A DNA stretch of 64,000 nt from Nonomuraea angiospora (GTDB lineage Bacteria; Actinomycetota; Actinomycetes; Streptosporangiales; Streptosporangiaceae), in contig NZ_JADBEK010000001.1 in assembly GCF_014873145.1 (NCBI RefSeq), forward strand, positions 10,044,001 through 10,108,000, given 5' to 3'. The notes below the pieces were generated by a model that searched no databases, was not told the origin of the DNA, and worked only from the letters and a program-made list of their open reading frames with translations. A program made the translations under genes and the position numbers. Below are positions 1 through 7,651 of the stretch, in pieces. Every line of letters starts with the position of its first letter. The first letter of the stretch is position 1.

Positions 1-1307
1 CCGACCAGGTGCTGTTCCAGGTGGACGCGTTCAGCAACGGGACCATCGGGTGGCCGGTGCCCGCGCTGGGGCTCGGCTTCGCGGACACCTCGGATCCCCG
101 GGTGCGGGTGGTGGTGCTGCTCGTGCTGATCGGGGCGGTCGCCCTGCTCGTACGCAACCTCGAAAGGTCGGCCTCCGGGCGGGCGATCCTCGCGGTCAGG
201 TCGGCCCCCGCCGCCGCCACGACATCCGGGATCTCGGCGCCGCGTACCAAGATCATGCTCTTCGCGCTGGCGTCGGCGATCGCGGGGCTGGGCGGCGTGC
301 TGTTCGCCGTCTCCAAGGGCTCGATCACCGCCACCGACCTGCCGGCGTTCTCCGGGTTCGTGTGGCTGGCCGTGGTGGTCCTTCAGGGCGTGCGCCGCGT
401 CGGCGGCGCGGTGCTGGGCGGCCTGATCGCGGTGGCCGTGCCCGAACTGCTCGCCACCTGGGGCGTGTCAGCGCACGTCGGGGCCATCCTGTTCGGGGCC
501 GGCGGCGTGATCCTGGCCAAGCATCCCGACGGGGTGCTGACCCAGCTCGCCGAGCTCCGCCACCGGCGCAGGCGCGGCGTTCCGGCGGAGCCGGTCCCGG
601 CCGCGCCGCCGCCGGTCCAGGTGGACGGGCCGCTGTTCAGGCTGGAGGGCGTGGTCGCCGGTTACGCGGACAGCACGGTGCTGCGCGGCGTGGACCTGGC
701 CGTCCGGCCCGGCGAGGTGGTCGCGCTGCTCGGCGCCAACGGGGCGGGCAAGTCCACGACCTGCGCGGTGGCCGCCGGCGACCTGGCCGTCACCAGCGGC
801 CGGATCCTGCTGGACGGCCAGGACGTCACCGCCTGGCCCGCGCACCGCAGGGCCCGCGCGGGCATCCTGCTCGCGCCCGAGGGCCGGGGCGTCTTCCCCG
901 GGCTCACGGTGGAGGAGAATCTGCGGACCTGGCTGCCCGACCCGGGTCCCGTCTACGAGCGCCTGCCGCAGCTCGCCGAGCGCCGTACCGTGCCGGCCGG
1001 CGCCCTGTCCGGCGGCGAGCAGCAGCTGCTCACGCTCGCGCCCGCGCTGGTGCGGCCGCCCCGGGTGCTCATCGCCGACGAGCCGTCGCTGGGGCTGGCG
1101 CCGATGATGGTGCGGCAGGTGTTCGACGTGTTCGCCGAGCTGCGCTCTCGCGGCGTGGCGCTGCTGCTGGTCGAGGAGAAGGCCACGGAGGCGCTGGCCC
1201 TCGCCGACCGGGTGGCGTTCATGCGGCTGGGGCGCGTCACCTGGGCGGGGCCGCGCTCGGAAGTGGACAGCGAGCGGCTGACCGCCGCCTACCTGGGGGT
1301 GCGGTGA
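1..1307 (+). CDS. Branched-chain-type ABC transporter, LivM-like permease fused to LivF-like ATPase (5' truncated)
   Basis: The frame is open from the left edge, so the N-terminus lies outside the window. The first ~180 visible residues are hydrophobic and match the end of a LivM permease. After a proline-rich linker an ATPase domain follows, with Walker A GANGAGKS, signature LSGGEQQ and Walker B LIADEP; the APEGRGVFPGLTVEENL stretch is typical of LivF. It should power uptake of a small acid or amino acid at the cytoplasmic membrane. The stop overlaps the start of the LivG-like gene (GTGA). A solute-binding protein is expected upstream. The substrate cannot be read from sequence; the neighbouring CoA-thioester genes suggest an organic acid. 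Confidence 0.88.
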   Translation, partial: DQVLFQVDAFSNGTIGWPVPALGLGFADTSDPRVRVVVLLVLIGAVALLVRNLERSASGRAILAVRSAPAAATTSGISAPRTKIMLFALASAIAGLGGVLFAVSKGSITATDLPAFSGFVWLAVVVLQGVRRVGGAVLGGLIAVAVPELLATWGVSAHVGAILFGAGGVILAKHPDGVLTQLAELRHRRRRGVPAEPVPAAPPPVQVDGPLFRLEGVVAGYADSTVLRGVDLAVRPGEVVALLGANGAGKSTTCAVAAGDLAVTSGRILLDGQDVTAWPAHRRARAGILLAPEGRGVFPGLTVEENLRTWLPDPGPVYERLPQLAERRTVPAGALSGGEQQLLTLAPALVRPPRVLIADEPSLGLAPMMVRQVFDVFAELRSRGVALLLVEEKATEALALADRVAFMRLGRVTWAGPRSEVDSERLTAAYLGVR

Positions 1308-2050
1308 ACATGCTGGCCGTGGAGGGCGTGTCGGTGGCGTTCGGCGGGGTGCGGGCGCTGGACCAGGTGTCGTTCGAGGTCGCGGCGGGTCAGGTGTGCG
1401 GCGTCATCGGGCCGAACGGGGCCGGGAAGACGACGCTGTTCGACGTGGTGTCGGGGCTGCGCCGGCCCAGCGAGGGCCGGGTCAGCGTGGCGGGCCGGGA
1501 CCTGACCGGGGTGTCCCCGGTCAGGCGGGCCAGGGCCGGGGTGCGGCGCACGTTCCAGCGGACCCAGGTCTTCGGCCGGCTCACCGTGGCCGGCAACGTG
1601 CTGGCCGCGCTCGACTGGCACGGCGGCGGTGGCGGGCTCGCCGCCGACCTGGTCGGCCGGCCCGCCCGCCGGCGGCTGGAGCGGGAACGCGGCGAGCGCG
1701 TGGCCGAGGTGCTGGAGCTGTGCGGGCTCACCCCGCTGCGGGACGCGTACGCCGCCGCGCTCCCCGTCGGGCAGCGCCGGCTGGTCGAGCTGGCCAGGGC
1801 CCTGGCCGACCGGCCCCGCCTCCTGCTGCTGGACGAGCCCACCTCGGGCCTGGACGCCGCCCAGACCGCGCGCCTCGGCGAGGTCGTCAAGGCCCTGGAC
1901 ACGACCGTGCTGCTGGTCGAGCACGACATGGGCTTCGTCATGGACACCTGCGACCGGATCATCGTGCTGGACCTCGGCAAGGTGATCGCCGCCGGCGCGC
2001 CGGCCGAGATCCGGGAGGACCCGGTCGTCAGGGCCGCCTACCTAGGCTGA
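1304..2050 (+). CDS. livG: Branched-chain-type ABC transporter ATP-binding protein (LivG-like)
   Basis: A 248-residue ABC ATPase with Walker A GPNGAGKT, a FQRTQVFGRLTVAGNV segment characteristic of LivG, Walker B LLLLDEP and H-loop LLVEHDM. The signature is the weak LPVGQRRL form common in this family. It is the second ATPase of the heterodimer with the LivF domain encoded just upstream. The GTG start overlaps the upstream stop; an ATG two codons later (1310) is the alternative. Its 3' end overlaps the convergent dienelactone hydrolase gene by 9 bp. Confidence 0.9.
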   Translation: MNMLAVEGVSVAFGGVRALDQVSFEVAAGQVCGVIGPNGAGKTTLFDVVSGLRRPSEGRVSVAGRDLTGVSPVRRARAGVRRTFQRTQVFGRLTVAGNVLAALDWHGGGGGLAADLVGRPARRRLERERGERVAEVLELCGLTPLRDAYAAALPVGQRRLVELARALADRPRLLLLDEPTSGLDAAQTARLGEVVKALDTTVLLVEHDMGFVMDTCDRIIVLDLGKVIAAGAPAEIREDPVVRAAYLG

Positions 2051-2764
2051 GTGGCGCTCGGTGAACGACAGGATGCGGCGCCAGGAGTCCTGGCACGCGT
2101 CCGTCCACTCGGCGTACGTGCGGTCGAAGAACGAGTGCGGCGCGCCCTCGTAGACGACCTTCTCGTGCTCCGTGCCCACCCGGTCGAGCGCCGCCTCGAA
2201 CGCCTCGAACTGCTCGGGCGTGGTCGCCGTGTCCGCGCCCGCGAGCAGCATCAGGAGGGGCGCGCCGGGCCCGGTCGCCGGCTCCTCGATGGCGCGCAGC
2301 GCGCCGTAGAAGCCGATGCCGCCCGCCAGCCCGTTCCCCTCGTACGCCTGCCGCCACGAGTGGGCGCCGCCCATGCAGAAGCCGACCGTGAAGACCGGGC
2401 CGTCGAGCTGCTCGGTGGCCGCCCTGGCGTCGGCCCTGACGTGCTCGGCCTTGAGCTGCCCGACGTGCTTCATGAAGTCGAAGTCGTCGTCGCGCTCGCC
2501 GAGGCCCGCCGTGCGGCCGAAGTAGTCGATCGCGATCGTGCGGAAGCCCGCCTCGGCGAAGCGCACCGCGAGGGCGCGGTAGTACGGGTGCAGCCCGCGC
2601 ACGTCGGGCAGGATCACCACGCTGCGCCCGTTCGGCTCGGCGGGCTCGGCCCGGTAGGCGAGCAGCCGGTTTCCGTCGGCGGCCGTCAGCTCAATCTGCT
2701 CGTGAGAGGCCACCTCGCCCTGGATCGGCGGTGCTGGCGGCCTGCTGTCGGTGGAATGGCACAT
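2042..2764 (-). CDS. Dienelactone hydrolase family protein
   Basis: An alpha/beta hydrolase of about 240 residues. The nucleophile elbow GFCMGG (Cys about residue 130) replaces the usual serine and is diagnostic for dienelactone hydrolases. The C-terminal APHSFFDR supplies the catalytic His, and the usual Asp lies in the LLAGADTAT segment. Family members hydrolyse cyclic esters such as dienelactone in aromatic-ring catabolism, in the cytoplasm. The ATG at 2764 is chosen; a GTG at 2713 preceded by AGGGCGAG is a credible alternative that drops a poorly conserved 17-residue leader. It is divergent from the XRE regulator at 2852, which may control it. Confidence 0.85.
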   Translation of the reverse strand: MCHSTDSRPPAPPIQGEVASHEQIELTAADGNRLLAYRAEPAEPNGRSVVILPDVRGLHPYYRALAVRFAEAGFRTIAIDYFGRTAGLGERDDDFDFMKHVGQLKAEHVRADARAATEQLDGPVFTVGFCMGGAHSWRQAYEGNGLAGGIGFYGALRAIEEPATGPGAPLLMLLAGADTATTPEQFEAFEAALDRVGTEHEKVVYEGAPHSFFDRTYAEWTDACQDSWRRILSFTERHSA

Positions 2765-2851
2765 GGGGTCAGCATGCCCGCCGTGATTCCGGCTATCCAG
2801 GTACTCGGAGTGGCAGGCTCGGCGGGGCCTGGGCCAGGCAGACTTGTACCC

Positions 2852-3652
2852 ATGAACCGGGAACTCGGGGCATTTCTCCAGGCCCGCAGGAACGAGGTCA
2901 CGCCCGAGGACGTGGGTCTGGCGAGCGGGCCGCGCAGGCGGGTGCGCGGGCTGCGCCGCGAGGAGCTGGCCGAGCTGGCGGGCATCAGCGTCGAATACCT
3001 CGTACGCCTCGAACAGGGCCGGACCGCCCAGCCGTCCGCGTCCGTGATGGAGTCGCTGGCCAGGGCGCTGGACCTGAGCGAGGCGGAGCGGACGCACCTG
3101 TTCGACCTGGCCGCGCCGCGTCCTCGCGGGCCGCGGCCGTCCGGCGGGGTGCGGCGGGAGCTGGTGGAGCTCATCGAGCGGATGACGGACATCCCCGCCA
3201 TGATCTTCGACCACCGCCTCGACCTGCTCGCCTGGAACCGGCTGGCCGACGCGCTCTTCCCCGGCCTGTGCCGCCCCGGCGCCAACCTGGCCAGGTACAA
3301 CTTCCTCACCGAGCCCGACCTGTACGCCGAACGCGAGGAGGTGCTCCGGGCCACGGTCGGGCAGCTCCGCCTGGCCACCGGCCGCCATGCCGACGACCCG
3401 GCGCTGACCGCCCTGATCGGCGAGCTGTCGGTGCGCAGCCAGCGCTTCCGCACCCTCTGGGCCGGCCGGGTCGTCAAGGAGCGAACCAACGGGGTCAAGC
3501 GGTTCACGCATCCGGTGGTGGGCGAGCTGGCCCTGCGTTACGAGACGTTCGACCTGCCGGGCGGGTCGGGGCAGCGGCTGAGCCTGCTCCACCCCGAGCC
3601 GGGCGGGGCCGACGAGGAGTCGCTGCGGCTGCTCGCCTCGTGGTCCGCCTAA
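2852..3652 (+). CDS. XRE-family regulator with MmyB-like ligand-binding domain
   Basis: Residues 1-75 form a Cro/CI helix-turn-helix (LRREELAELAGISVEYLVRLEQGR). The rest matches the MmyB-like PAS-type domain (MIFDHRLDLLAWNRLADALFPG), which in this actinobacterial family binds a fatty-acid-like ligand. These regulators usually control a divergently encoded oxidoreductase or hydrolase, here the dienelactone hydrolase ending at 2042. The stop lies in the first unit of a 14-bp tandem repeat, so the last residues are repeat-encoded. Confidence 0.88.
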   Translation: MNRELGAFLQARRNEVTPEDVGLASGPRRRVRGLRREELAELAGISVEYLVRLEQGRTAQPSASVMESLARALDLSEAERTHLFDLAAPRPRGPRPSGGVRRELVELIERMTDIPAMIFDHRLDLLAWNRLADALFPGLCRPGANLARYNFLTEPDLYAEREEVLRATVGQLRLATGRHADDPALTALIGELSVRSQRFRTLWAGRVVKERTNGVKRFTHPVVGELALRYETFDLPGGSGQRLSLLHPEPGGADEESLRLLASWSA

Positions 3653-3711
3653 TAGGGTCCGCCTAATAGGGTCCGCCTAATAGGGTCCGCCTAGCAGGGT
3701 TCGCCTAGTAC
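3642..3711. repeat. 14-bp tandem repeat at a convergent junction
   Basis: Five units, three identical (GTCCGCCTAATAGG) and two diverged. The array carries the stop codon of the XRE gene and reaches the stop of the convergent LysR gene at 3705. TAA and TAG recur in every perfect unit. Confidence 0.9.
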
Positions 3712-4586
3712 GTGGGGGCGGCGCGGAACGCCTCGATGAGATGCGCGCGTACCCTGGCCACCGCGGGCTTGGCCAGCGCGCCCGAGCGGACGGCCAGGTA
3801 GCCGGTGTTGATCGGGGCCTCGTCCGGCTCGGCCAGCGTGACGAGCGTGCCCGCCGCCAGGTCGCGGCGGCACAGGTAGGCGGGCAGCACGGAGACGCCC
3901 ATCCCGGCCCTGACGGCGCTGAGCACGCCGCGCAGGTCGGGGATGACGACCTGCGCCGCCATCGCGGGCCGCCTGCCGAACACGGAGCGCCAGTAGCGGC
4001 GCACGATGGGCAGGTCCTCGGCGTAGGCCACCAGCGGCGCCGCCGCCAGCTCCCTCGGCCCCACTCCGGCGAGCGCCAGGGACGGGGCGGCGACCAGCAG
4101 GAACTCCTCGTCGTAGAGGGGGTCCGCCTGCACGCCGCGCACCCGGGGCCGGATCGTGGAGATCACCAGGTCCAGGCGCCCGGCCGCGAGGTCCGCCAGG
4201 AGGTCGTCGGACAGCCCGAGCGTCGTACGCAGCCGCAGCCCCGAGCGCACCAGCGGGGCGAGCATCGGCATCACCTCCTCGCACAGGAACTCGGCGGGCC
4301 CGCCCAGGTGCACGGCCGCGTCCGAGGGCAGCTCCGACTCCACCACCTCGTCCAAGGCGTCCAGCGAGGGGGCCACCCGGCGGGCCAGCTCGTCGGCGGC
4401 GGGCGTGGGCGCCACCCCGCGCGGCAGCCGGTCGAACAGCGGCCGGTCCAGCACCGACTCCAGCGTCTTGACCTGCGCCGTCACGGCCGGCTGCGACAGG
4501 CCGAGGGTCTGCGCGGCGGCCGTGATGGAGCCGGTCCTGTACACGGAGAGGAACGTCCGCAGCAGGTCGAGCGAGATTGGCGACAT
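3705..4586 (-). CDS. LysR-family transcriptional regulator
   Basis: A 293-residue LTTR: N-terminal winged helix (LLRTFLSVYRTGSITAAAQ, LSQPAVTAQVKTLE) and a periplasmic-binding-protein-like effector domain from about residue 90. It is divergent from the DJ-1/PfpI gene at 4660, 73 bp away, the classic arrangement for a LysR regulator and its target. A perfect palindrome starts at its own start codon (4586-4601), which suggests autoregulation. Confidence 0.92.
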   Translation of the reverse strand: MSPISLDLLRTFLSVYRTGSITAAAQTLGLSQPAVTAQVKTLESVLDRPLFDRLPRGVAPTPAADELARRVAPSLDALDEVVESELPSDAAVHLGGPAEFLCEEVMPMLAPLVRSGLRLRTTLGLSDDLLADLAAGRLDLVISTIRPRVRGVQADPLYDEEFLLVAAPSLALAGVGPRELAAAPLVAYAEDLPIVRRYWRSVFGRRPAMAAQVVIPDLRGVLSAVRAGMGVSVLPAYLCRRDLAAGTLVTLAEPDEAPINTGYLAVRSGALAKPAVARVRAHLIEAFRAAPTY

Positions 4587-4601
4587 ATCAGCATTCTGAT
4601 A
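4586..4601. promoter_or_regulatory. Palindromic candidate operator between LysR and DJ-1 genes
   Basis: Perfect 6-bp inverted repeat TATCAG-CATT-CTGATA, overlapping the first base of the LysR start codon. The remaining 58 bp to the divergent gene is AT-rich relative to the window. It suits autorepression by the adjacent regulator, although it is not a strict T-N11-A box. Confidence 0.5.
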
Positions 4602-4659
4602 CCTAAGGCGATATTTCGTTATTTGTTACTTATGGCGGGCCGGGGCGACGATGTGAGAC

Positions 4660-5328
4660 ATGAACCAGCGTATTCTCATCGCCCTGACCAGCCATGACGA
4701 CCTCGGCGGCGTCGAGCCGACCGGATACTACGTCCCGGAGGCGGCCCACCCCTGGGAGATCTTCCGCAAGGCCGGCTACGAGGTGGACGTCGCCAGCGTG
4801 CGGGGCGGGCGGCCGCCCCAGGACGGGTTCGACGCAGGCGACCAGACCCAGGTGGCCTTCCTGGCCGCGATCGAGGAGGCGGGCACCGGCCGCCTCGCGG
4901 ACGTCGACGCCTCCCGTTACGACGCCGTGCTCTACGCCGGAGGCCACGGCACCATGTGGGACTTCCCCGACGACCCGGACGTCATCCGCGTCGGACGCGA
5001 GGTGTACGAGCGGGGCGGCGTGGTGGCTGCGGTCTGCCACGGCCCGTCCGCGCTGGTGAACCTGACCCTCTCCGACGGCTCGTACCTGGTGGCGGGCAAG
5101 CGGGTGGCGGCCTTCACCAACGAGGAGGAGCGGCTGCGCGGCGTGGCCGACGTGGTGCCTTTCCTGCTGGCGGACAAACTGGTGGAGCGTGGCGCCGAGC
5201 ACGAGCCGGGCGCCACCTGGCAGGCTCAGGTCGTGGTGGACGGCAGGCTCGCCACCGGCCAGAACCCGGCCAGCGCCGCGCCCCTGGCGGAGCGCGTCCT
5301 CGACGTCCTCGCCGAACGGCGGGACTGA
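4660..5328 (+). CDS. DJ-1/PfpI family protein (Hsp31-like type 1 glutamine amidotransferase fold)
   Basis: A 222-residue protein with the nucleophile elbow AAVCHGPS (Cys126-His127) and the acidic segment LYAGGHGTMWDFPDDPDV typical of Hsp31/YajL-like members. These act as chaperones, glyoxalases or deglycases against methylglyoxal and carbonyl stress. It is probably controlled by the divergent LysR. An intergenic gap of about 85 bp separates it from the esterase at 5414, so co-transcription is possible. Confidence 0.9.
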   Translation: MNQRILIALTSHDDLGGVEPTGYYVPEAAHPWEIFRKAGYEVDVASVRGGRPPQDGFDAGDQTQVAFLAAIEEAGTGRLADVDASRYDAVLYAGGHGTMWDFPDDPDVIRVGREVYERGGVVAAVCHGPSALVNLTLSDGSYLVAGKRVAAFTNEEERLRGVADVVPFLLADKLVERGAEHEPGATWQAQVVVDGRLATGQNPASAAPLAERVLDVLAERRD

Positions 5329-5413
5329 GGAGCGCAATCGCCGCCGGATGGCGGTTGTGTGCCACGGCGCGGGCTCTGACCATCGAGGAGTGGCCCCAAT
5401 GAAGGGATAACAG

Positions 5414-6379
5414 ATGGCATTCCACCCCAACCTCGACCCGGAGATCCGCGCCTTTCTCGAGCGGACACCGTTCCCGGCGTTCGACACGGCGAACCTGACG
5501 CCCGAGGAGCTGCCCGAGCATCGTGCGCAGATCAACGCGTTCCTCGCCGCCGCGCCGCCGGCCGACACCGACGTGGTGATCGAGGACCGGCACGTGCCGG
5601 GCCCCGACGGCGCTCCCGACGTGCGGGTACGGATCTACCGCCCGGCGGGCGGCGGCGAGGGGCGGCCGGGTCTGTACTGGATCCACGGCGGGGGGATGAT
5701 CATCGGCACGCCCGAGATCGACGAGGCGATGATGATCGGCTACGTCGAGGAGCTCGGGTGCGTGGCGGTCTCCGTCGACTACCGGCTGGCGCCCGAGAAC
5801 CCCCATCCCGCGCCGGTCGAGGACTGCTACGCCGGGCTGGTGTGGACCGCCAAGGCGGCGGGCGAGCTGGGCATCGACCCGGCCAGGATCGCGGTCGGCG
5901 GCGCCAGCGCGGGCGGCGGGCTCGCCGCCGCCACCGTGCTGCTGGCCCGCGACCGGGGCGGCCCCGACGTGGCGTTCCAGCTGCTCGTCTGCCCGATGCT
6001 GGACGACCGCAACATCACCCCGTCCAGCCACGAGTTCACCGAGGCGGTGGTCTGGGACCGCAGCGCGAACCTCTTCGGCTGGACCGCCCTGCTGGGCGAC
6101 CGGATCGGCACCGACGACGTGCCCCCGTACGCGGCCCCCGCCCGGGCCACGGACCTGGCCGGGCTGCCGCCGGCGTTCATCGACGTCGGCGAGCTGGAGG
6201 TGTTCAGGGACGAGGACGTCGACTACGCGCTGCGGCTGTCGCAGGCGGGCGTGTCCACCGAGCTCCACCTCTACCCGGGGGCCTTCCACGGGTTCGACGG
6301 GATGGTCCCGGACGCCGAGCTGTCCAAGCGGGCGCGGGCGGCCCGGCTGGCGGCGCTCAAGCGGGCGTACGGGCTCTAA
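5414..6379 (+). CDS. Alpha/beta hydrolase, hormone-sensitive-lipase family esterase
   Basis: 321 residues with the oxyanion-hole motif HGGGM, nucleophile elbow GASAGGG, and a C-terminal His in GAFHGFDGM. These place it in the HSL (family IV) carboxylesterases acting on short acyl esters. No signal peptide is seen, so it is cytoplasmic. A purine-rich AAGGGATAAC lies just before the ATG. The gene may be read with the DJ-1 gene upstream. Confidence 0.9.
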   Translation: MAFHPNLDPEIRAFLERTPFPAFDTANLTPEELPEHRAQINAFLAAAPPADTDVVIEDRHVPGPDGAPDVRVRIYRPAGGGEGRPGLYWIHGGGMIIGTPEIDEAMMIGYVEELGCVAVSVDYRLAPENPHPAPVEDCYAGLVWTAKAAGELGIDPARIAVGGASAGGGLAAATVLLARDRGGPDVAFQLLVCPMLDDRNITPSSHEFTEAVVWDRSANLFGWTALLGDRIGTDDVPPYAAPARATDLAGLPPAFIDVGELEVFRDEDVDYALRLSQAGVSTELHLYPGAFHGFDGMVPDAELSKRARAARLAALKRAYGL

Positions 6380-6401
6380 GGGCTCGAGCGGATGTGCCGG
6401 A

Positions 6402-7589
6402 TCAGGCGGGCGTGCCGGATCTGAGGTTGGCGCGCAGCCGTACCAGGGCGAGGGCCAGGTGGGCGCGCAGGCGGCCGGCCGCGTCGGCGAGCGAGAAGCC
6501 CAGCACGGACTCGGCCCGGGCGATGCGCGCGGCCATCGAGCTGTGGTGCAGGTGCACGGTGGCGGCCGCGCCGCGGACCGAGCCGGCCAGGCACAGCGCC
6601 CGCACCGCCGCCAGGGACTCCTCGCCGAGCCGCTCCATCGCCCGGACGTCGGCCAGCTCCGCGACCGCCGGCTCCGGCAGGTCGGCGAACAGCGCCAGGG
6701 CCCCCAGCTCCGACCAGCGCATCACGCGATCGTGCGGGCCGGTGAAGCGGAGCGCCGTCCGCGCGCCGGCCCACGACTCGGCCGCCCGCGCGCCCGGCAG
6801 CTCCGGCCCGATGCCCACCCGCGACCCCTCGGGAAGGTCGCGGGGCAGGGTGGTCGCCACCAGGACCGCCTCCGTGTCGCCGATCCTGGTGGCGCGCACC
6901 TGGTGGCCCATGGCGCGCAGGCCGGCGGCGAGTTCCCGGTCCGGCCCCCGGTCCGGCCCCCGGTCCGGCCCCCGGTCCGGCCCCCGGTCCGGCCCCCGGT
7001 CCGGCCCCCGGTCCGGCCCCCGGTCCGGCCCCCGGTCCGGCCCCCGGTCCGGCCCCCGGTCCGGCCCCCGGTCCGGCCCCCGGTCCGGCAGGGCGATCGC
7101 CAGGGCCTGGAGCGGGGCGGAGGGGGCGAAGCCGAGCAGGCGCAGGGCGCGGGCGCGTTCGGCCTCGCCGGTCTCGGCCGACAGCACCAGCTCCACCAGC
7201 GCGGGGTCCTGTCCCGACCGCGCCAGCGCGGCGGCGCGTTCCAGGGTGACCTCGGCCGCCACCGCGTACCGTTCGAGGACGATCTCGTCGAGCCCGTGCG
7301 CCGGCCCCTCGCGCTCCATCCAGACCGCCCCGAGCCCGTCGCTCAGCTCCCTGACCTGGGCCGGGACCTCGGCGGGCGTGTCCACGGCGCCGCGGGGCGA
7401 GGTGCGGGTGCGGCGGCCGGTGGCCGCGTCGAGCAGCCCGACCGGGCATTGCGCCAGCCGCGCCGTCGCCGCGAGCAGCGTGGGCACGCTCACGTGGTCG
7501 CGAAGCAGCGAGTCGAAGTAGGCGATCACCCGCACCGCGCTCTCCGCGTCGGCGTCGAGCGTGGACAGCTTCAGCAGCAGTCCCTGCAT
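6402..7589 (-). CDS. PucR-family transcriptional regulator with an internal PDRG repeat tract
   Basis: About 395 residues. The C-terminal ~60 residues hold the PucR helix-turn-helix (VRGAAATVHLHHSSMAARIARAE split around the recognition helix), and the N-terminal half is a GAF-like sensor region. The middle is interrupted by 12-13 copies of the tetrapeptide PDRG encoded by a 12-bp minisatellite. The ATG at 7589 is preferred; a TTG at 7631 would extend it by 14 residues but would overlap the operator at 7628. It is divergent from the acyl-CoA dehydrogenase pair and is a candidate regulator of it. Confidence 0.85.
   Translation of the reverse strand: MQGLLLKLSTLDADAESAVRVIAYFDSLLRDHVSVPTLLAATARLAQCPVGLLDAATGRRTRTSPRGAVDTPAEVPAQVRELSDGLGAVWMEREGPAHGLDEIVLERYAVAAEVTLERAAALARSGQDPALVELVLSAETGEAERARALRLLGFAPSAPLQALAIALPDRGPDRGPDRGPDRGPDRGPDRGPDRGPDRGPDRGPDRGPDRGPDRGPDRELAAGLRAMGHQVRATRIGDTEAVLVATTLPRDLPEGSRVGIGPELPGARAAESWAGARTALRFTGPHDRVMRWSELGALALFADLPEPAVAELADVRAMERLGEESLAAVRALCLAGSVRGAAATVHLHHSSMAARIARAESVLGFSLADAAGRLRAHLALALVRLRANLRSGTPA
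6935..7089. repeat. 12-bp in-frame minisatellite in the PucR gene
   Basis: About 13 near-perfect copies of CCCGGTCCGGCC. Because the unit is a multiple of three, copy-number changes add or remove PDRG tetrapeptides without shifting frame. It forms a charged proline-rich hinge in the regulator. Confidence 0.95.
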
Positions 7590-7627
7590 GGCCAACAGAC
7601 TATGTCCGGAAATCGCTGTTCGGGTTA

Positions 7628-7643
7628 CCAAGCGTGCGCTAGG
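7628..7643. promoter_or_regulatory. Palindromic operator over the acyl-CoA dehydrogenase promoter
   Basis: CCAAGCG-TG-CGCTAGG: an imperfect inverted repeat ending 8 bp before the GTG start at 7652. The TAGGTT within and after the right arm (7640-7645) sits where a -10 element for a leaderless mRNA would be. Fifteen of 16 bases recur before the DUF35 operon at 17923-17938, and a perfect-palindrome version is at 28006. The binder is unknown; a TetR-type regulator is most likely. Confidence 0.6.
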
Positions 7644-7651
7644 TTGGTTAT

